Of a stretch of DNA of 48,244 nt, positions 11,404 through 23,200 are shown piece by piece. This DNA comes from Hyphochytrium catenoides (taxonomy: Eukaryota; Sar; Hyphochytriomycetes; Hyphochytriales; Hyphochytriaceae). The stretch is taken from NCBI GenBank assembly GCA_900088475.1, contig FLMG01000284.1, positions 6,178 through 54,421 of the forward strand, given 5' to 3'. Below the pieces are notes generated by a model, which did not search any database, was not told the origin of the DNA, and saw only the letters and a program-made list of their open reading frames with translations. Made by a program: the position numbers and the translations under genes. The number at the start of each line of letters is the position of its first letter. Positions within the stretch are counted from its first letter, which is position 1.

Positions 11404-14400
11404 AAGAAAGAAATAAAGAAGCAGACAGAAAAGAGACAGACAGAGTACACAATAGACATGAGCCATAGAAAGAGGCAATATCGAATGAGAGAACAAGAAG
11501 CTGACTTGAATGCTGCTATTTGAAGTCACTTCCAAACGTCTTACTTGGTGGCTGAAGAGCTCAAAGCTGGAGGAGTTGTCAATGATGGCTTGTAAAGATC
11601 GGACCTGCTTTCGCAGTTCCGCAATATCCTATAAACCCAGGTGAGAGGGCGGAATGTCAGTGATGTGATCATATCAAGATATGGCTCAGCATCGCCGAAG
11701 GGTCTCAAAAATGCAGGTACAGGGGATAGAAAAGGTGTAGCAAGGATGAGGCAAGCACTTTGTGTTACCTTAAGTCTCATTTCTGCTTCCTTGACTTTTT
11801 CCTGCTGTAAATCCTCCTGAGCTTTCTTCATCTTCTCTTTGGTCTCTTGCTGAATACGACGCTCGATCTCCGTCACACGTTCCTTCGGCAAAAACACAGA
11901 GAGATTGTTAACAGCTTGACAAGCAGGAAGGAGAAAGATATGAAATAGACGTGACATTGTTGGAGAGCAACGGAAGACGGAAATGGACGTATCATTCTAT
12001 GACGTGTGGCACGACACGACAAGATGGCGAGGCCAAATATTACTTTGAATCTTTGCTCTTGCTCTTGGTACTCAGCCTCATACTTCTCCTCTATCTGATG
12101 TTCTCGAAGCTCAAACTCCCGCCGAGTCTCCTCCTTCCAGTGCTGAGGATCAAGGGGAACAAAACGCAGCAAGGGGCATGTAAGATTGAATGCGAAAGGA
12201 CGGTGCTAAAGTGGATAAACTAGGCCTCAAGAGCCCATGTCCGCCTAAGACCTGGCAACTGCCTCTATAAACGATATAAAGGGTTAGGTGGCCCAGAGGA
12301 CCCCAGTATCGTAGGAAGATCAACAGGAGGCTGCAACCCCCATCTGAGACGCGCGAATGGGAATGGAAAGACAGAGGACAGGAATTAGGTCTGACCTCAA
12401 CTCTTTCATTGATGAGCTGTTCATGGGTCTCTAGCTGACCCTGCATCAGCTTCTGGTGCTCAGTAGTCAGAGACTCTTCAAGATTTTTCAAAAGCTCAGC
12501 CATCCGCACAGCCTATATTTGAAGAAAACACATTGAAAAAAGAGATCCAACAGTCGGGCAGAAAGCCACAAGAAGTAGCATTAGGCCACGTGTCAGACGA
12601 AGAGAGAGGGTTAAGAAATGCCTAAGAGGGACAAGCAGAAAGCTGACCTCCTGCTTGGTCCTTGTCCGGAGTTCTTTACTTAGCTCCTTCACTTTCCGCT
12701 GCAGTTCCTTTACATCGGTAGGCTGTAATGTACGGGGAGGCATCAGAGGGTGGAAAGGGTATTAGGAGCCTCGCCAGACAACATAGTCCATTGTTATTGT
12801 GCACAGGGCTTCTCCTTTGTTACCTATCGTTGCCCTACCCCTGCACTTCCCCAACCCACCGCCTCTTCTGCACTCTGAAGATCTATCTGCTACTTAGTAC
12901 GCTTAATAACCACTTTGTCTTCCTGAGTTCTGCTCACAACTTACGAGGAGGTCTGCCACGACTTCCTTTTCCAGATCTTGTTGCAACGCGGTCAACAGGA
13001 CATTGTCCATCTTCTCCCGCTGTGCAGAATCAAGGTCATGCCAAGAAGGAGAACAAAGATCCACGATAAGAAGGACTACTATGCAGAAATGGATAGGAAC
13101 AAAGATTTAAGAGTGAAGCAAGAAACGACCTTTAGTCCTCGAAGGAAGATAACAGGAGAGCCAAAGGTCGCCTCGATAGAGCTTCCCCAGACAAAAGAAT
13201 GACAAGCATAGGTGTACAAGAAGAGAGCTTCAGGAAAATTTTGAAAGGCCATACCACAGTTTTCTTCTGCTGCCTTTTCGATGCCTCAAGCAGATGCTCT
13301 AGATCTCCCTTCAGCTTTAACAACAATTCACGCTCCTGAGCCACTAGATCTGGGGTAACCAGGCGAGGAGAAGTCGAATCTAAGGAAAGAGCGAAGAAGA
13401 GCAAAGGAACCCGGCAAGCATTGAGTGAGTCAGAGAAGCAGCATGGATTTATTAAGTATAGAGAGAGGGGGTAACCACAAGAAGGACGGCCTATGGCACT
13501 ACGTACCGCTCCCAGGGGCAGGCGCAGGGGGAGGAGGCGAAACTGTCTTGGCCGGCAATACTTTTTCTTCTCTCTTCTCTGCTTTCTCTTCTCTCTTCTG
13601 TGCTTTCTCTTCTCTCTGCCTCGATGCGGAGGGCGGAGGAGTCTCAACCTTAGCAGACTCAGATTTTTGTGTCGGGGCCGAAGCTGGATGGGGCGGAGGG
13701 GACGGAGCAGCAACAGTGCTAGAGGAGGATCCGGCAACTGAAGAAGAAGATCCGGGACTCTTTTCCTTAGTTTCTGCTTTTTTCTCCACCCTTGTCTCCT
13801 TATTCACTTTAGCATTCTCCTCTGGTTTAGAGTCTGCCATATTACGTCGGAAGGTTTGGCAAAGAGGCAAGGTTAAATCGCCGAAGTGATGGCAGTCCGT
13901 GCATGCGTCGCTTATACCTGACTCTGGAACCTTCCTTAGGGCATGTCCTGTCACCTTTTCTGCTCCCAACAAGCGAGGAAGAAGGACAGAAGACAAGATA
14001 TAGAAATGAGAGGGAGGTCAGGCCAAAGCGAATAGATGCAATGTCCTTGTGCTAAGAAGAGACGAGGTAGACAGAACATGAATGAAGACAAGGTTAGTCC
14101 CAGTAAGGTCAAGACCCAAGAATAGACATAGGTTTATGCCATTGCTTCCAGAAGGCAGTGCGGTCTAGGGTATATAACGGAAAGAATGGACAGAAGGGGA
14201 TCTTACTTGCGGGCACCGACGGCTTCTCCTTGATATGTGCGTTGTCCTTTGCTTCTGTCCTCTCTTTCTTTTCCTCCACCTTAGGCTTTAGCTTGGAATC
14301 CTCATCAACCTGGCTACTCCTCTTAGCAACTAGCCCCTGCAAAGGAGCAGGGGGTAGCGGAGTCTCCGCTATATTTTGCTTATAGTAGTAATAGCCTCCT

Positions 14401-14754
14401 CCTGCAGCCGCAAGAACACCAATTGGCAGTATCCATCCTCCGCCTCCTCCCTCTCTTGAAGGAGGAAGCGGTGCTTCAGCGCTCCTAGTGGTCGGAGGAA
14501 CCTTGGAAGGTGGACTAGGGCCCACAGATTTGGACTTTGGCAGGGGTGGAGGTGTTGGGCTGAATGTAAGATCAACAGTCAGATATCTCTGGCAGTCAGA
14601 AGACAGCTTCTAGGCCCAAAATCGAAGAAGCACAATCTGACCTCGCTTTAGCCCCAGGTTTTGGCCCGGTGGAAGAAAGGGCCCGAGAATGAGGGGCCAG
14701 ATGGCGCCCACTTCTCGTCAATGCCGAGAGCTTAGGCCTAGTAGCACGGTACAT
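9595..14754 (-). CDS. MIC60: MICOS subunit MIC60 (mitofilin)
   Basis: Sixteen exons on the minus strand (14754-14642, 14559-14207, 13833-13507, 13379-13255, 13019-12945, 12722-12648, 12512-12396, 12142-12044, 11882-11769, 11628-11545, 11125-11054, 10759-10644, 10505-10381, 10223-10109, 9942-9900, 9648-9595) give 668 residues with no phase conflict. Exon 1 is an Arg/Ser-rich mitochondrial presequence. A transmembrane segment follows at about 80-97 (WILPIGVLAAAGGGYYYY). A Pro/Lys/Glu-rich linker leads to a long coiled coil, about residues 290-480. The C-terminal mitofilin signature is clear: FSKVQRVARRAELTP, GPDFEAILSRARGHLATGAL and MRDFLKAAKGRLATEQAI. MIC60 sits in the inner membrane and shapes crista junctions. 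A long (GA)n tract lies in the intron between exons 10 and 11. Length is close to the fungal and animal proteins. Confidence 0.95.
11308..11412. repeat. (GA)n microsatellite inside a MIC60 intron
   Basis: About 100 bases of almost pure GA on the plus strand (CT in the transcript sense) lie within the 419-base intron between MIC60 exons 10 and 11. This tract produces the long Ser/Leu open frames seen on the minus strand. Confidence 0.95.
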
Positions 14755-17537
14755 CCTGACGGACTGTCACCGGAAGCCTCGCCTTCACTTAATACGGAGA
14801 AGCTTCCGCAGGAGTTTGCCTGCTTAGGGTCCAAGGAGAAATAGATGTACGAGTAATGCTCAGAGCTGAGAAGTGGAGCCTCACGCCACGTTCCTCGTTC
14901 TTCTCTGCACCGTCATCAACCAAGCTGCTGCAAGCATCATCGGATCATCAGAGATGCATGCACTTGTGTTGCTAGGAATTCTCAACTCACGGACAACTCA
15001 ACAAAAATCACCGGGAAAGTCATTATGATACCTAGCCGCTAACGCCTTAATGGAGATCAGGAAGTGCTGTCTATTCTTCTTGTTAGAAAGCCTTTGTCTC
15101 TCTTGGGAGCAATAATGCGGGGAAAAAAGGAGGTTTCTTTGGTTATTGTCCATCGCCGCTGTTCACGCGCGAGGGAGGATGGTGCGCAGACAACGCTTCA
15201 GTTGCGCTGTAGAAGTCAGCAACCTTTAGGACAGCTTCGAGAGAGAGTTTTTTCCCAGCAGCTTCTTCGTTGGTCAAACGTCGGACAAAGACAGCAGCGA
15301 TAAGAAGAAGGAATCCCAAGCCGGGCGCTACCACTAAGGCCCGATTTCAACGTCTATCTCATGATAATACTTCCAGAAAGGCTGACATCATGAAGGGCTG
15401 AACATCGTTTGGCATCGCTTCTTATATAGAGTAGAACTGGATCTCGATGACGCTACTAATAAGAGATGTGCACCTTACGAGGATCTGAGCGAAGAAGATC
15501 TAAGAGTTGTATTGCAATGCCACAAAAGCCGCCGCTTTGCCCTCACCAGGCCTTAGCTTTATCAGAATAGCCAAGCTAAAGTGCTCACCTACAAAATGTT
15601 CATGTCCGGGCCTTCTAGAAGGTATTCCCGACAGCTTTTTAAGGATTTGCTTACAGGTTTAAAAGGACAAAAATAGCGGATCTGTCGGCCCCTCCTCCCC
15701 AACCTCTTCCAACCTTCTTCTGTTGTCAAGGAGCCAGGATGGCCTATCATCATGCATCCGAACACTATGTCAGTGGGCCTATCAGGTCTCGCTACCTATC
15801 GAAACTCAAACTCATAACTTCCCTACTAGAAGAGAGCAGCAAACCGTTGTGCCTGACTAGGATACTTGGATGGGAGGACGGAATCCCTGTGATCCATGAA
15901 GAACAAGCAGATAAAATAAGCTGATCACAAACAAAGCGCTCGCGTGTGATCGTCAGAACTAACGCGCCAAGGAAGAGGATGTCTTTCTCGGGGGTATGAA
16001 GCATGACCTTCGCGAGGAGAACGAAGACAGCTGCGTTATTATTCCAGAAGAATGCTCGCTGGTCTCAAGCTCCTGCGTGATGGCAAGGAGGACCACAACA
16101 AGAAGATGAATAGGCACGACAAGTTTGTTCCTTACATTAGGCGGGTGCAGTGATTGTCCCGCACGACAGCGAAGGAGATGGATGTCGATACCACCCAGGG
16201 CTCCGATGACGCCCTGTTGTTGGGTTCGTAGGATTCTTACTAGCTCTGAAGAAGAAGAACTTTTAACCAACACTCATAGTGTCCTAGAAAGTTCACGCTG
16301 GTAAACCCTGTGTCCATCATTTAAAGTAAGGGAGCGTATAAAAGATGCCGTACTTGCAGTTGCTGCACTACTTTTGCTTTCCGGTTGAAGCTACCACTGG
16401 TAGTAGTCAGTCTCGTCCTCCTCTGGTCTAGTCCCTGTGGTACATCTTTTCATCCTCTATCTCCTACCATTAACGTTCAATCCATGCAGCTCCTCTTTCT
16501 GCATGCAGGTGGTAGAACCCAGTAGGTTGCTGACGAGACCAATAGAAAGTGAAGGATGACCATGGCCGCCTGCCACCTAGAAATCATCCAATGAGCTCAT
16601 GATGCTGTGGAGCGGCGACTAGACGAAGATCCAAGAGTCATCATCACAAAGATCGGCGCGCACATCTCACATCTCCTCGCCCATCATCAACATCAGAACT
16701 TCTCTTTTCTCTTTACAGGTCATTCCATATAATGTCATTCTAATTCGGGCATCGACCACATTCCTATGTACATATCCTGAATAGATGTGCAAGGATGCAA
16801 GGACAAAAGGTTGTACAAACCTTCCTTAGACAAAGCACAGCATGCTACGACTCCCCCACTCACTTCTGCCACTTCCGCATCTTCTCAGCAGCACCTGTCA
16901 CATCCGACCTTTCAAGGAAACATAAGAGAAACGAAATCTATTGTTTCCACCAGGTGCCGTCAAGGGATGAAAGAATACTTTCCGTCAACGGAATCTATGA
17001 AACCTTTCTCAGTGCTTCTGTACAGGTGCAACATGTTCGGACGCACATGATATAAAGGCTATGAAAACGCTGTGTCTGGCTGTTGTCTGTAGTCCAGTTT
17101 GCCTTGCCCATGCTTTATTTTATTGCCTATGTGTATGTAGTTCTACCGTACTCCTGGTAACCCTCCCTTCTGAGGAACTTTGCTGGTCCTGTCGACCTAC
17201 AGCTCTACTTCCTGCTGTATCATCAGTTTTCTCAGTTCTTTAGTGCCGCCGCTGCTTCTGTGACCTTCTGCTCTCGGGCAAGAGGTCCGGCGTAGCAAAG
17301 ACAGAGAGCAAAGCCAGAAGACTGAAAAGTGAAGATCATTGTGGTTTCTAGAGCTCCAGCATTTGGCTTCTATTGCAGAGTATACAAAGGAATACCCAGT
17401 AGACGTTCAGAGCCTGGTTGTTGTTCAAGTGACCCAGCACCTACTTCATTGCCGACAATTCCAGCTCTCATCCGAGTGAAAAGCGTGTGACATTGTAGGA
17501 AGGGGTTGTTGGCACACTGCGGACGTTACGCCGCACA
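14755..17537. other. Gene-poor region with possible transposon and 5S relics
   Basis: No intact gene is supported over 2.8 kb. The first few hundred bases must include the MIC60 promoter. A minus-strand frame at 15143-15334 contains a hydrophobic run (GLGFLLLIAAVFVRRL) and might be an exon, but nothing around it confirms this. A degenerate PIF/Harbinger-like stretch (15959-16273 -) and a 5S-rRNA-like block (15863-15876) are described as findings. A 60-codon frame at 17061-17243 begins like a signal peptide but is Cys/Leu-rich and unsupported. Confidence 0.45.
15959..16273 (-). pseudogene. Possible degenerate PIF/Harbinger-like transposase fragment
   Basis: The 104-codon minus-strand frame contains GVIGALGGIDIHLLRC, followed 25-30 residues later by VRNKLVVPIHLLVVV. 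These two blocks have the order and spacing of the DDE_Tnp_4 family motifs G(A/I)xDGxxI and YxNRKGxxSxNxxxVxD. The catalytic first aspartate of DG would be glycine here, and no later catalytic motif is visible before the frame closes. If the resemblance is real, this is an old, dead copy. I see no flanking inverted repeats or target duplication. A chance match is a serious alternative. Confidence 0.25.
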
Positions 17538-18481
17538 ATGACGTTAGAAGTCATGCCAATCATGCAGGAGACTTCGTTGCGACAGAAGGAGGAAGCCCTG
17601 GAATGCATTGAAGTTATAAAGGAGCCGGTAGTTGTGGAGAAGAAGGTGAAAGCAAAGGTAGGAAAGCAAAGGTGGCTTATTGCGCGGGATAGATGCACTC
17701 ACGTCGTATGTTTGTAGCGATCGTTGGGCAAAGTGGTCCTCTACCCCTCTGCCTATTATGGAAATGACAATGACCGTCCCAAGCTGCAGGCAAAAATAGC
17801 GGAGGATGGTTGCTCCATTGTTACTAGTGACGGAGTAACCTATAGCAGGTAACGCCGTGCTTCCAATGACACACCAACCTTACTGGGGCCAGCCTTACTG
17901 GGCCCAGCATGCGGTCAATATCAGGCTGATGTGCTGTTTTACTTTAGCGTCCTACACTGGTGTGCCGTAGAGAGCAGAAAGCAGGCGGAGCTGATCGAGA
18001 CTATCAGTGACGATGAGGTAGAGATTGACGAGTATGCAGCAGGGTTCTACAACGCTCAGGTACCGAACTGTTCTTCGGAAGCATCGTATAGCCTCTCAGC
18101 TCACCGTCCCCTTGTTACACAGAGCGGCGACGACACCTGGGTTCTTTGATTCTAAGTCACTGGGACGCTTGCTGCTTAGGATAATTCTAGTGCTAGAGCC
18201 TAATTTATTTACAATGTCCGTGTTGCGTGGAGTGAGCAAGCAGATCAGGAAGGGGTCACTGAGCCCTTATTCCAGAGACAACCTGCAACAAGGGATTTTG
18301 CCAGAGCGACAACATCACCTGTCCTTACTCTATAGATTGACTACATTTTTGTACATGCTAGGCTTACGTAAGCTCTCCCTATCATCTTAATTTGTTATTG
18401 TCCCAATAGCGTATCTTCTCGTGCATCCAGAAGTGTCTTGACAATGGCTGGGTTTGCCTTCCACCGACCGTTAGTTCTTAG
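17538..18481 (+). CDS. Small BRCT-like protein
   Basis: Four exons (17538-17657, 17718-17848, 17948-18059, 18410-18481) splice to 144 residues with matching phases. After about 40 mainly charged residues comes LGKVVLYPSAYYGNDNDRPK, then LQAKIAEDGCSIVTSDGVTY, an acidic stretch (ETISDDEVEIDEY), and a final exon with IFSCIQKCLDNGWVCLPP. The order, a first strand, a helix followed by a GG/GC turn and beta strand, and a C-terminal helix with Cys/Trp before a proline, resembles a single BRCT domain, a phosphopeptide- or DNA-end-binding fold of repair proteins. The similarity is structural in style, and I cannot name an orthologue. The start is uncertain because the frame remains open a little upstream of the chosen ATG. 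It lies upstream of, and in the same direction as, the PDZ-ankyrin gene. Confidence 0.5.
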
Positions 18482-20234
18482 TGTAGGAAATTCCCTGTCG
18501 TCGTGCGACAGAAGCAGGGGAACGCGCAACTAGGAACCCTCCCTCAGCACCTTCGCGGCAAAGCACCGCCCCAACTTTCGCCACCGCTTGCATCCTTGTC
18601 TCTCAACTTGCTGGTTCTCCCGGTGGCGCCTAGATCTATTTTCTCCCTATCAGTAGTGGCCACTCCACCTTTTAACTCTAGGCCAACAAGAGCCTTCCTC
18701 TACATTAAGAGCTTTCGTCTTTGTACATAGTGTTAGGTAGTCCTTGGAGGTAAGAGGCATAGTTGGCGAAAGGATGTCGGTTCGCATCCTCTGGAAGACA
18801 GAGGGTAAGATCATTCTTGATAGGCAGTTTTCCTTTCTTTCTCTCCATCTTGTCGAGCTCTCTGATAAAGGGCAGGTGCTGAGCAGTATAATGAAGACCG
18901 TAAGAAGTGTTCGCTGCGCTTCGGATCTCCTGATAATTGATTGTTTGCCATGGTATCTCATTCTTGATGCCGTGCGGGACTTCGTGAACATGAGCTCCTC
19001 GCCATCTTTGTCTGCAAGTAGAGGTAACGTTTAGCATACGAGGACATATGATTCGAAAGTCGAAGCACCGTCAGCTAATAAACGGCAAGTAAGACTATCA
19101 GTAGAACGGACGCTGGCCAGCTAGTGCCTAAGTCTTACTACAGCACCTTAGAACGTTACAGTCACCCTGCCTATTCCCAGACACCACGGCCTTGATGAAA
19201 TCATCTAGAAGGTAGTCCTCAGGTTCCTTGGGACGTAATAGAGGCAGGTGAGAAAGCAGGTCTCAGCAATCATGCTGTGGAAGCCACATCAGCACGCCGA
19301 CTCACCTGGAGCTTGCCTATGAGGGAAAAGTTACCTAATGGCCTACTTCCGTGTTTTAGATCTCTTGATGGATCCGGTTGTGCCATTATTTAGATGCCAC
19401 AGTCACAGGGAATGACGAGAGCCATCCACAAATTCGGCTTAACAATCTAGAGTGAAGAGAGCCAGCTTTGGCAAGCCGTCAGTGGTACCAGCGCTTGCTG
19501 ACAGCGCAACGAAGCTAGGTACAAGTCACTGATGCATCCCAGGTGTCAGCTAGTCTGTATAGAGCCGATCGATATGACCGCGACAGCTACACTCGGCTCG
19601 GTCCAAGCATCTTCTGGCAACGATCAGAACAGCGGAACAGCGCTCCGTTCTCTGTCTCAAGATCTGTAACACCTCCATCTCTCAACCAAGCGAATATTCC
19701 CTAAAACTATCTGTTTATTTCTCCGAAGGGAAAAGTAACAGTGAATAAGGCCTTAGCTGCAACATTTCCCACAGAATTGAAACCTACGATTACTTTTCCA
19801 TGGCGGTCAAAGGCTCAACCGACACAGTCACAGGGAAGGATGATGATGGCAAGGCAGCGAAGAGAAGCGGAGGACTTCGGCCAGCGAAGGTGAGGCAACC
19901 AGCGAAGCAAAGGCGATCAACTGATGGCGGCGGCAGCTGAGTGGACATGGGACAGGATTGAGGCCAAGAGTTGAGAGAGAGAGAAAGAAAGAGCAAGCGA
20001 GGAAGACAATGAGGCGTAGACACATAGTAAGGGCTGACTGATGTAGAAGCCATCATGGAACATGTAGGTCCATGGGATAGTCCTCGAAAGGAGCCAGGAT
20101 CAAGTCGAGGGTCTCCTGAGAGAAATAATAGTCTGTGGCTATCTTTCTCTCGCCGTGCTCTTGCTATGGAGTTAATGGGAGCTAACTCATCTTGAGGCGG
20201 GACGCGACGCATATCCCATTATTGCTCATTGAAA
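18482..20234. other. Intergenic; no supported gene
   Basis: Overlapping open frames on both strands at 18650-19037 and 19790-20212 have no recognisable domain and no splice partners. One plus frame (18744-19034) faintly recalls a retroviral-type protease ending, but lacks the catalytic D-T/S-G. The last part presumably contains the promoter of the gene starting at 20235. Confidence 0.5.
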
Positions 20235-23200
20235 ATGGCCAGTGAGAAGCACTATGAGCTGGTCACAGAGACCTCAGACTTTGACGGGACATCAGGTTCT
20301 CTTCTGGCCTCTGGGCATCCCGATCTTTTACCTCCTTAACCCTAGCATTGGCTCTTCCTCGTGCCTCAGGCCCCATCAGCAAAACGACTGTGGAAAACAT
20401 TGGCCTTGAACTGCACCTTGTACCTGGAAAGGACGGCATTGGGGCGATCATCATTGGGTTCATTGACATGTATAAAGGTCAGAAGTAGGGGAGAAAGGGA
20501 GAGGAAGTAACCACTAGCGGAAAGCAAGCAACGACGTGGTATGCGCACTAGTTAAAAAGAGTAACGCGGCCTACCGACGACAATGAGGCTGCACGGGCTG
20601 GACCTTATGGAAAGAGATAGAGTCTTGGAAAGACCGATGAGTCTATGGGCCAGACACCTGACCATTTTCCTCTCTCTTTGTAGAGGTAAAACGCAAACAA
20701 GAAGAGATCAAGAGGGCCACAGCCTACAGGGAGCAGCAGCAGAGAGCGCTTGAGCTTGCTGAGGAAGAGAGAAAGAAAGCTGCCCTTGACTTGGAACCTC
20801 TTGCGGCGGAAATGAAGAACGATGCATCTCTACACTTCTCAGATTTTGAGCCCTACCTTGCATTTCTCGTCAAAGAAGTGAAGAAAAAAGAGGATGAGAA
20901 GAAGCTCCGGGACACTAAGGCGCTGGAGAAGGAGGTAAGAGACGAGTTGAACGAAAACGACACTTTATGTATCTGCTTCTTACTCTCTCTGCGCGTCCAG
21001 TTCCATCGCAAGCGAGAGAAGAAGAGAATATTAGATGAGAAGACAAAGATTTTGGGAACGAAGGCTGAGCAGTGTCGCAGGGCGAAGCATGATTTAGATG
21101 TAGCGATAAACATGGTCAACTTTGCCGTTCTGGAAGCCGCTCGGGCCAAGGAAGAGATCACGCTAGACCACAAAGAGGCGCGCAGACAAGGTCCATACCG
21201 TGCTATGCTTCTATATATATCTCTATCGCTAGCCTAGATATCTGTCTCTCTCTCTTTCTTACATTGTATTTCACTCTCCCTCACAGGTTCTGTATCCCTC
21301 TGTCTTCTATCTATCTGCCTGTCTTTGCCTAACCTAGTGCTAGCCATTCCGCACCTAATAAGATTACTTTTGCTTACGCAAATGGTGCTGACATCCGCAC
21401 TACCTCTGTCTCGTCTAAAGTATTTCTGTCTCCACCCTCATTAGGTCTCTCCCTAGGGGACTATCACCCCATGATCCACATAGGGGACGTCATACTCTCT
21501 GTGAATGCAAAGAACTGCTGGCAGCAGCGATTTGAGGATATCCTCGCCCTTATTCAGAGTTCTGAGCCACCTCACACAGTCACATGCGTCCACTACTGCT
21601 ACGTAAGAACATCAGAAGGGGTCTGGGTAGACGAGAAGACTGCCAGTGCTCAGGTAAGAAAGTACTAGGTGTCATCCTCTTAGGAATCGCCGCCTGAACA
21701 TGGGGAAAGGAGTCCATCGTACGCCTCTCTTCTCTTCGTCTTTAGCCGTGGTCTTCTCTTCGTCTTTAGCCGTGGGCAGGAGGAAAATAGAGTTTTAGGG
21801 TTAGATGGTCCCTGATGGGCCCTTTCTCCATGTTCTGTGTGTTCATTATTTGTAACCTTGCGATCTATCAGGGCTTATATGTTGCACATGGAGAGCGGCG
21901 AGCTAATCAGCTGGCAGACGCAGCGATCAGCAATGAGGCGGATCTCTTAGGTCGGCTGTTGGACGAACGACTGGCTCCAGGAGCAACCGACATAACGGTA
22001 GCTGCTCACTAGATGGCATGTCTGTTTCCAAAGGCAATGTCGTTACCGTTCCTTCACAGCTGTTGCGGCCTGATACCTATCCAATCCGAGATACTTTTTG
22101 TCATTCAGAGGTTTGCGATGCGGTCTTCGTCTCTTCATTATTAGCTCTTTTGTGCACTTTGTCGACTTGAGGACGTGTCATCACGGGCTTTATTGACTTT
22201 TCTGTATAGGGAAAGACAGCCCTCATGTACGCAGCTGCTGCCGATAGTGATGCAGCTCTTTCTATACTGGCGCAGAATCGCGTTGACGTCAATGACAAGG
22301 ACATCGACGTCAGTAAATACTGCTCTTTCAAACTCTCTGGGATTCAGCGGGTCTTTCTCAATAAGTACTTGCGAGTTAATGCTTTATATAGAACGCCTAG
22401 TATAGTGCCTCTGAAACATGTAACGTTTAGGGAAGGACAGCACTAGCCCAAGCCGTCTACCATGGGAATCTTAAGGCGACCAAGGCGTTAGTAGCTAAAG
22501 GTGCAGACCTCAAGGCGGTAGACAGGACGGTAGGTAGAGACGTAGATAGAACGCCAATATTCCGCACTGCTCTCTTAATTCTGCTCTCCATAAGGGAAAG
22601 AACATGCTCCATTTGGCATCCTACTGCGGCCATCTGCAGATTGTAGAGTACCTCCTTAGGCATGGCCTGGATATTAACGCTCAAGACCGCCAGTGGGTGA
22701 GCTTTGCGATGTTTTTGCTCATTGTTTCTCTACACAGTGATCTTGCTTTGTAGAATCATAGTAAGCCGCTTGACTTTCATTCTTGCTTCTAGGGCTGGAC
22801 GCCGCTTATGTTCGCAGCCACTGCCGCATCCAAGCCCACCCTTTCACTGCTGTTGCAAGCTGGAGCGGACGTGTTCTTCAGGAGCAAGGTATAGGAAGGG
22901 ATAGACTGGGTGCCGACTGCGAGCAGAGTAGTTTGTTCTTTTTGGCTAATGTAATGGTCCTCATTCGTTTACATGGTATCAAGACCGTTGCTTCTTGAGC
23001 CGTAGTCTACTGCTTACTTGCTCTGTCTCCCGTTCTCTAAGTTCGTCGACTTGCCGTAGTCAGGAAAGACAGCACTGGATGTCGCTGCGGAGTGCCGCAA
23101 TGACCTGACTACCCAGGAGCTGGAGCGCTGGATTGCCCAGCTTCCAGCACAAAAAGTCGGAACTTTCAAGTCAGGCGGAGAGCTCTGGGTAAGTTAGAAG

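Noticed and set aside
10805-11535. Long minus-strand frames over MIC60 intron 10
   Set aside because: Their length comes from the intronic (GA)n tract; the real coding parts are the short MIC60 exons.
18744-19034. Plus frame resembling the end of a retroviral-type protease
   Set aside because: No D-T/S-G active site and an equally long frame on the opposite strand; no retroelement context.
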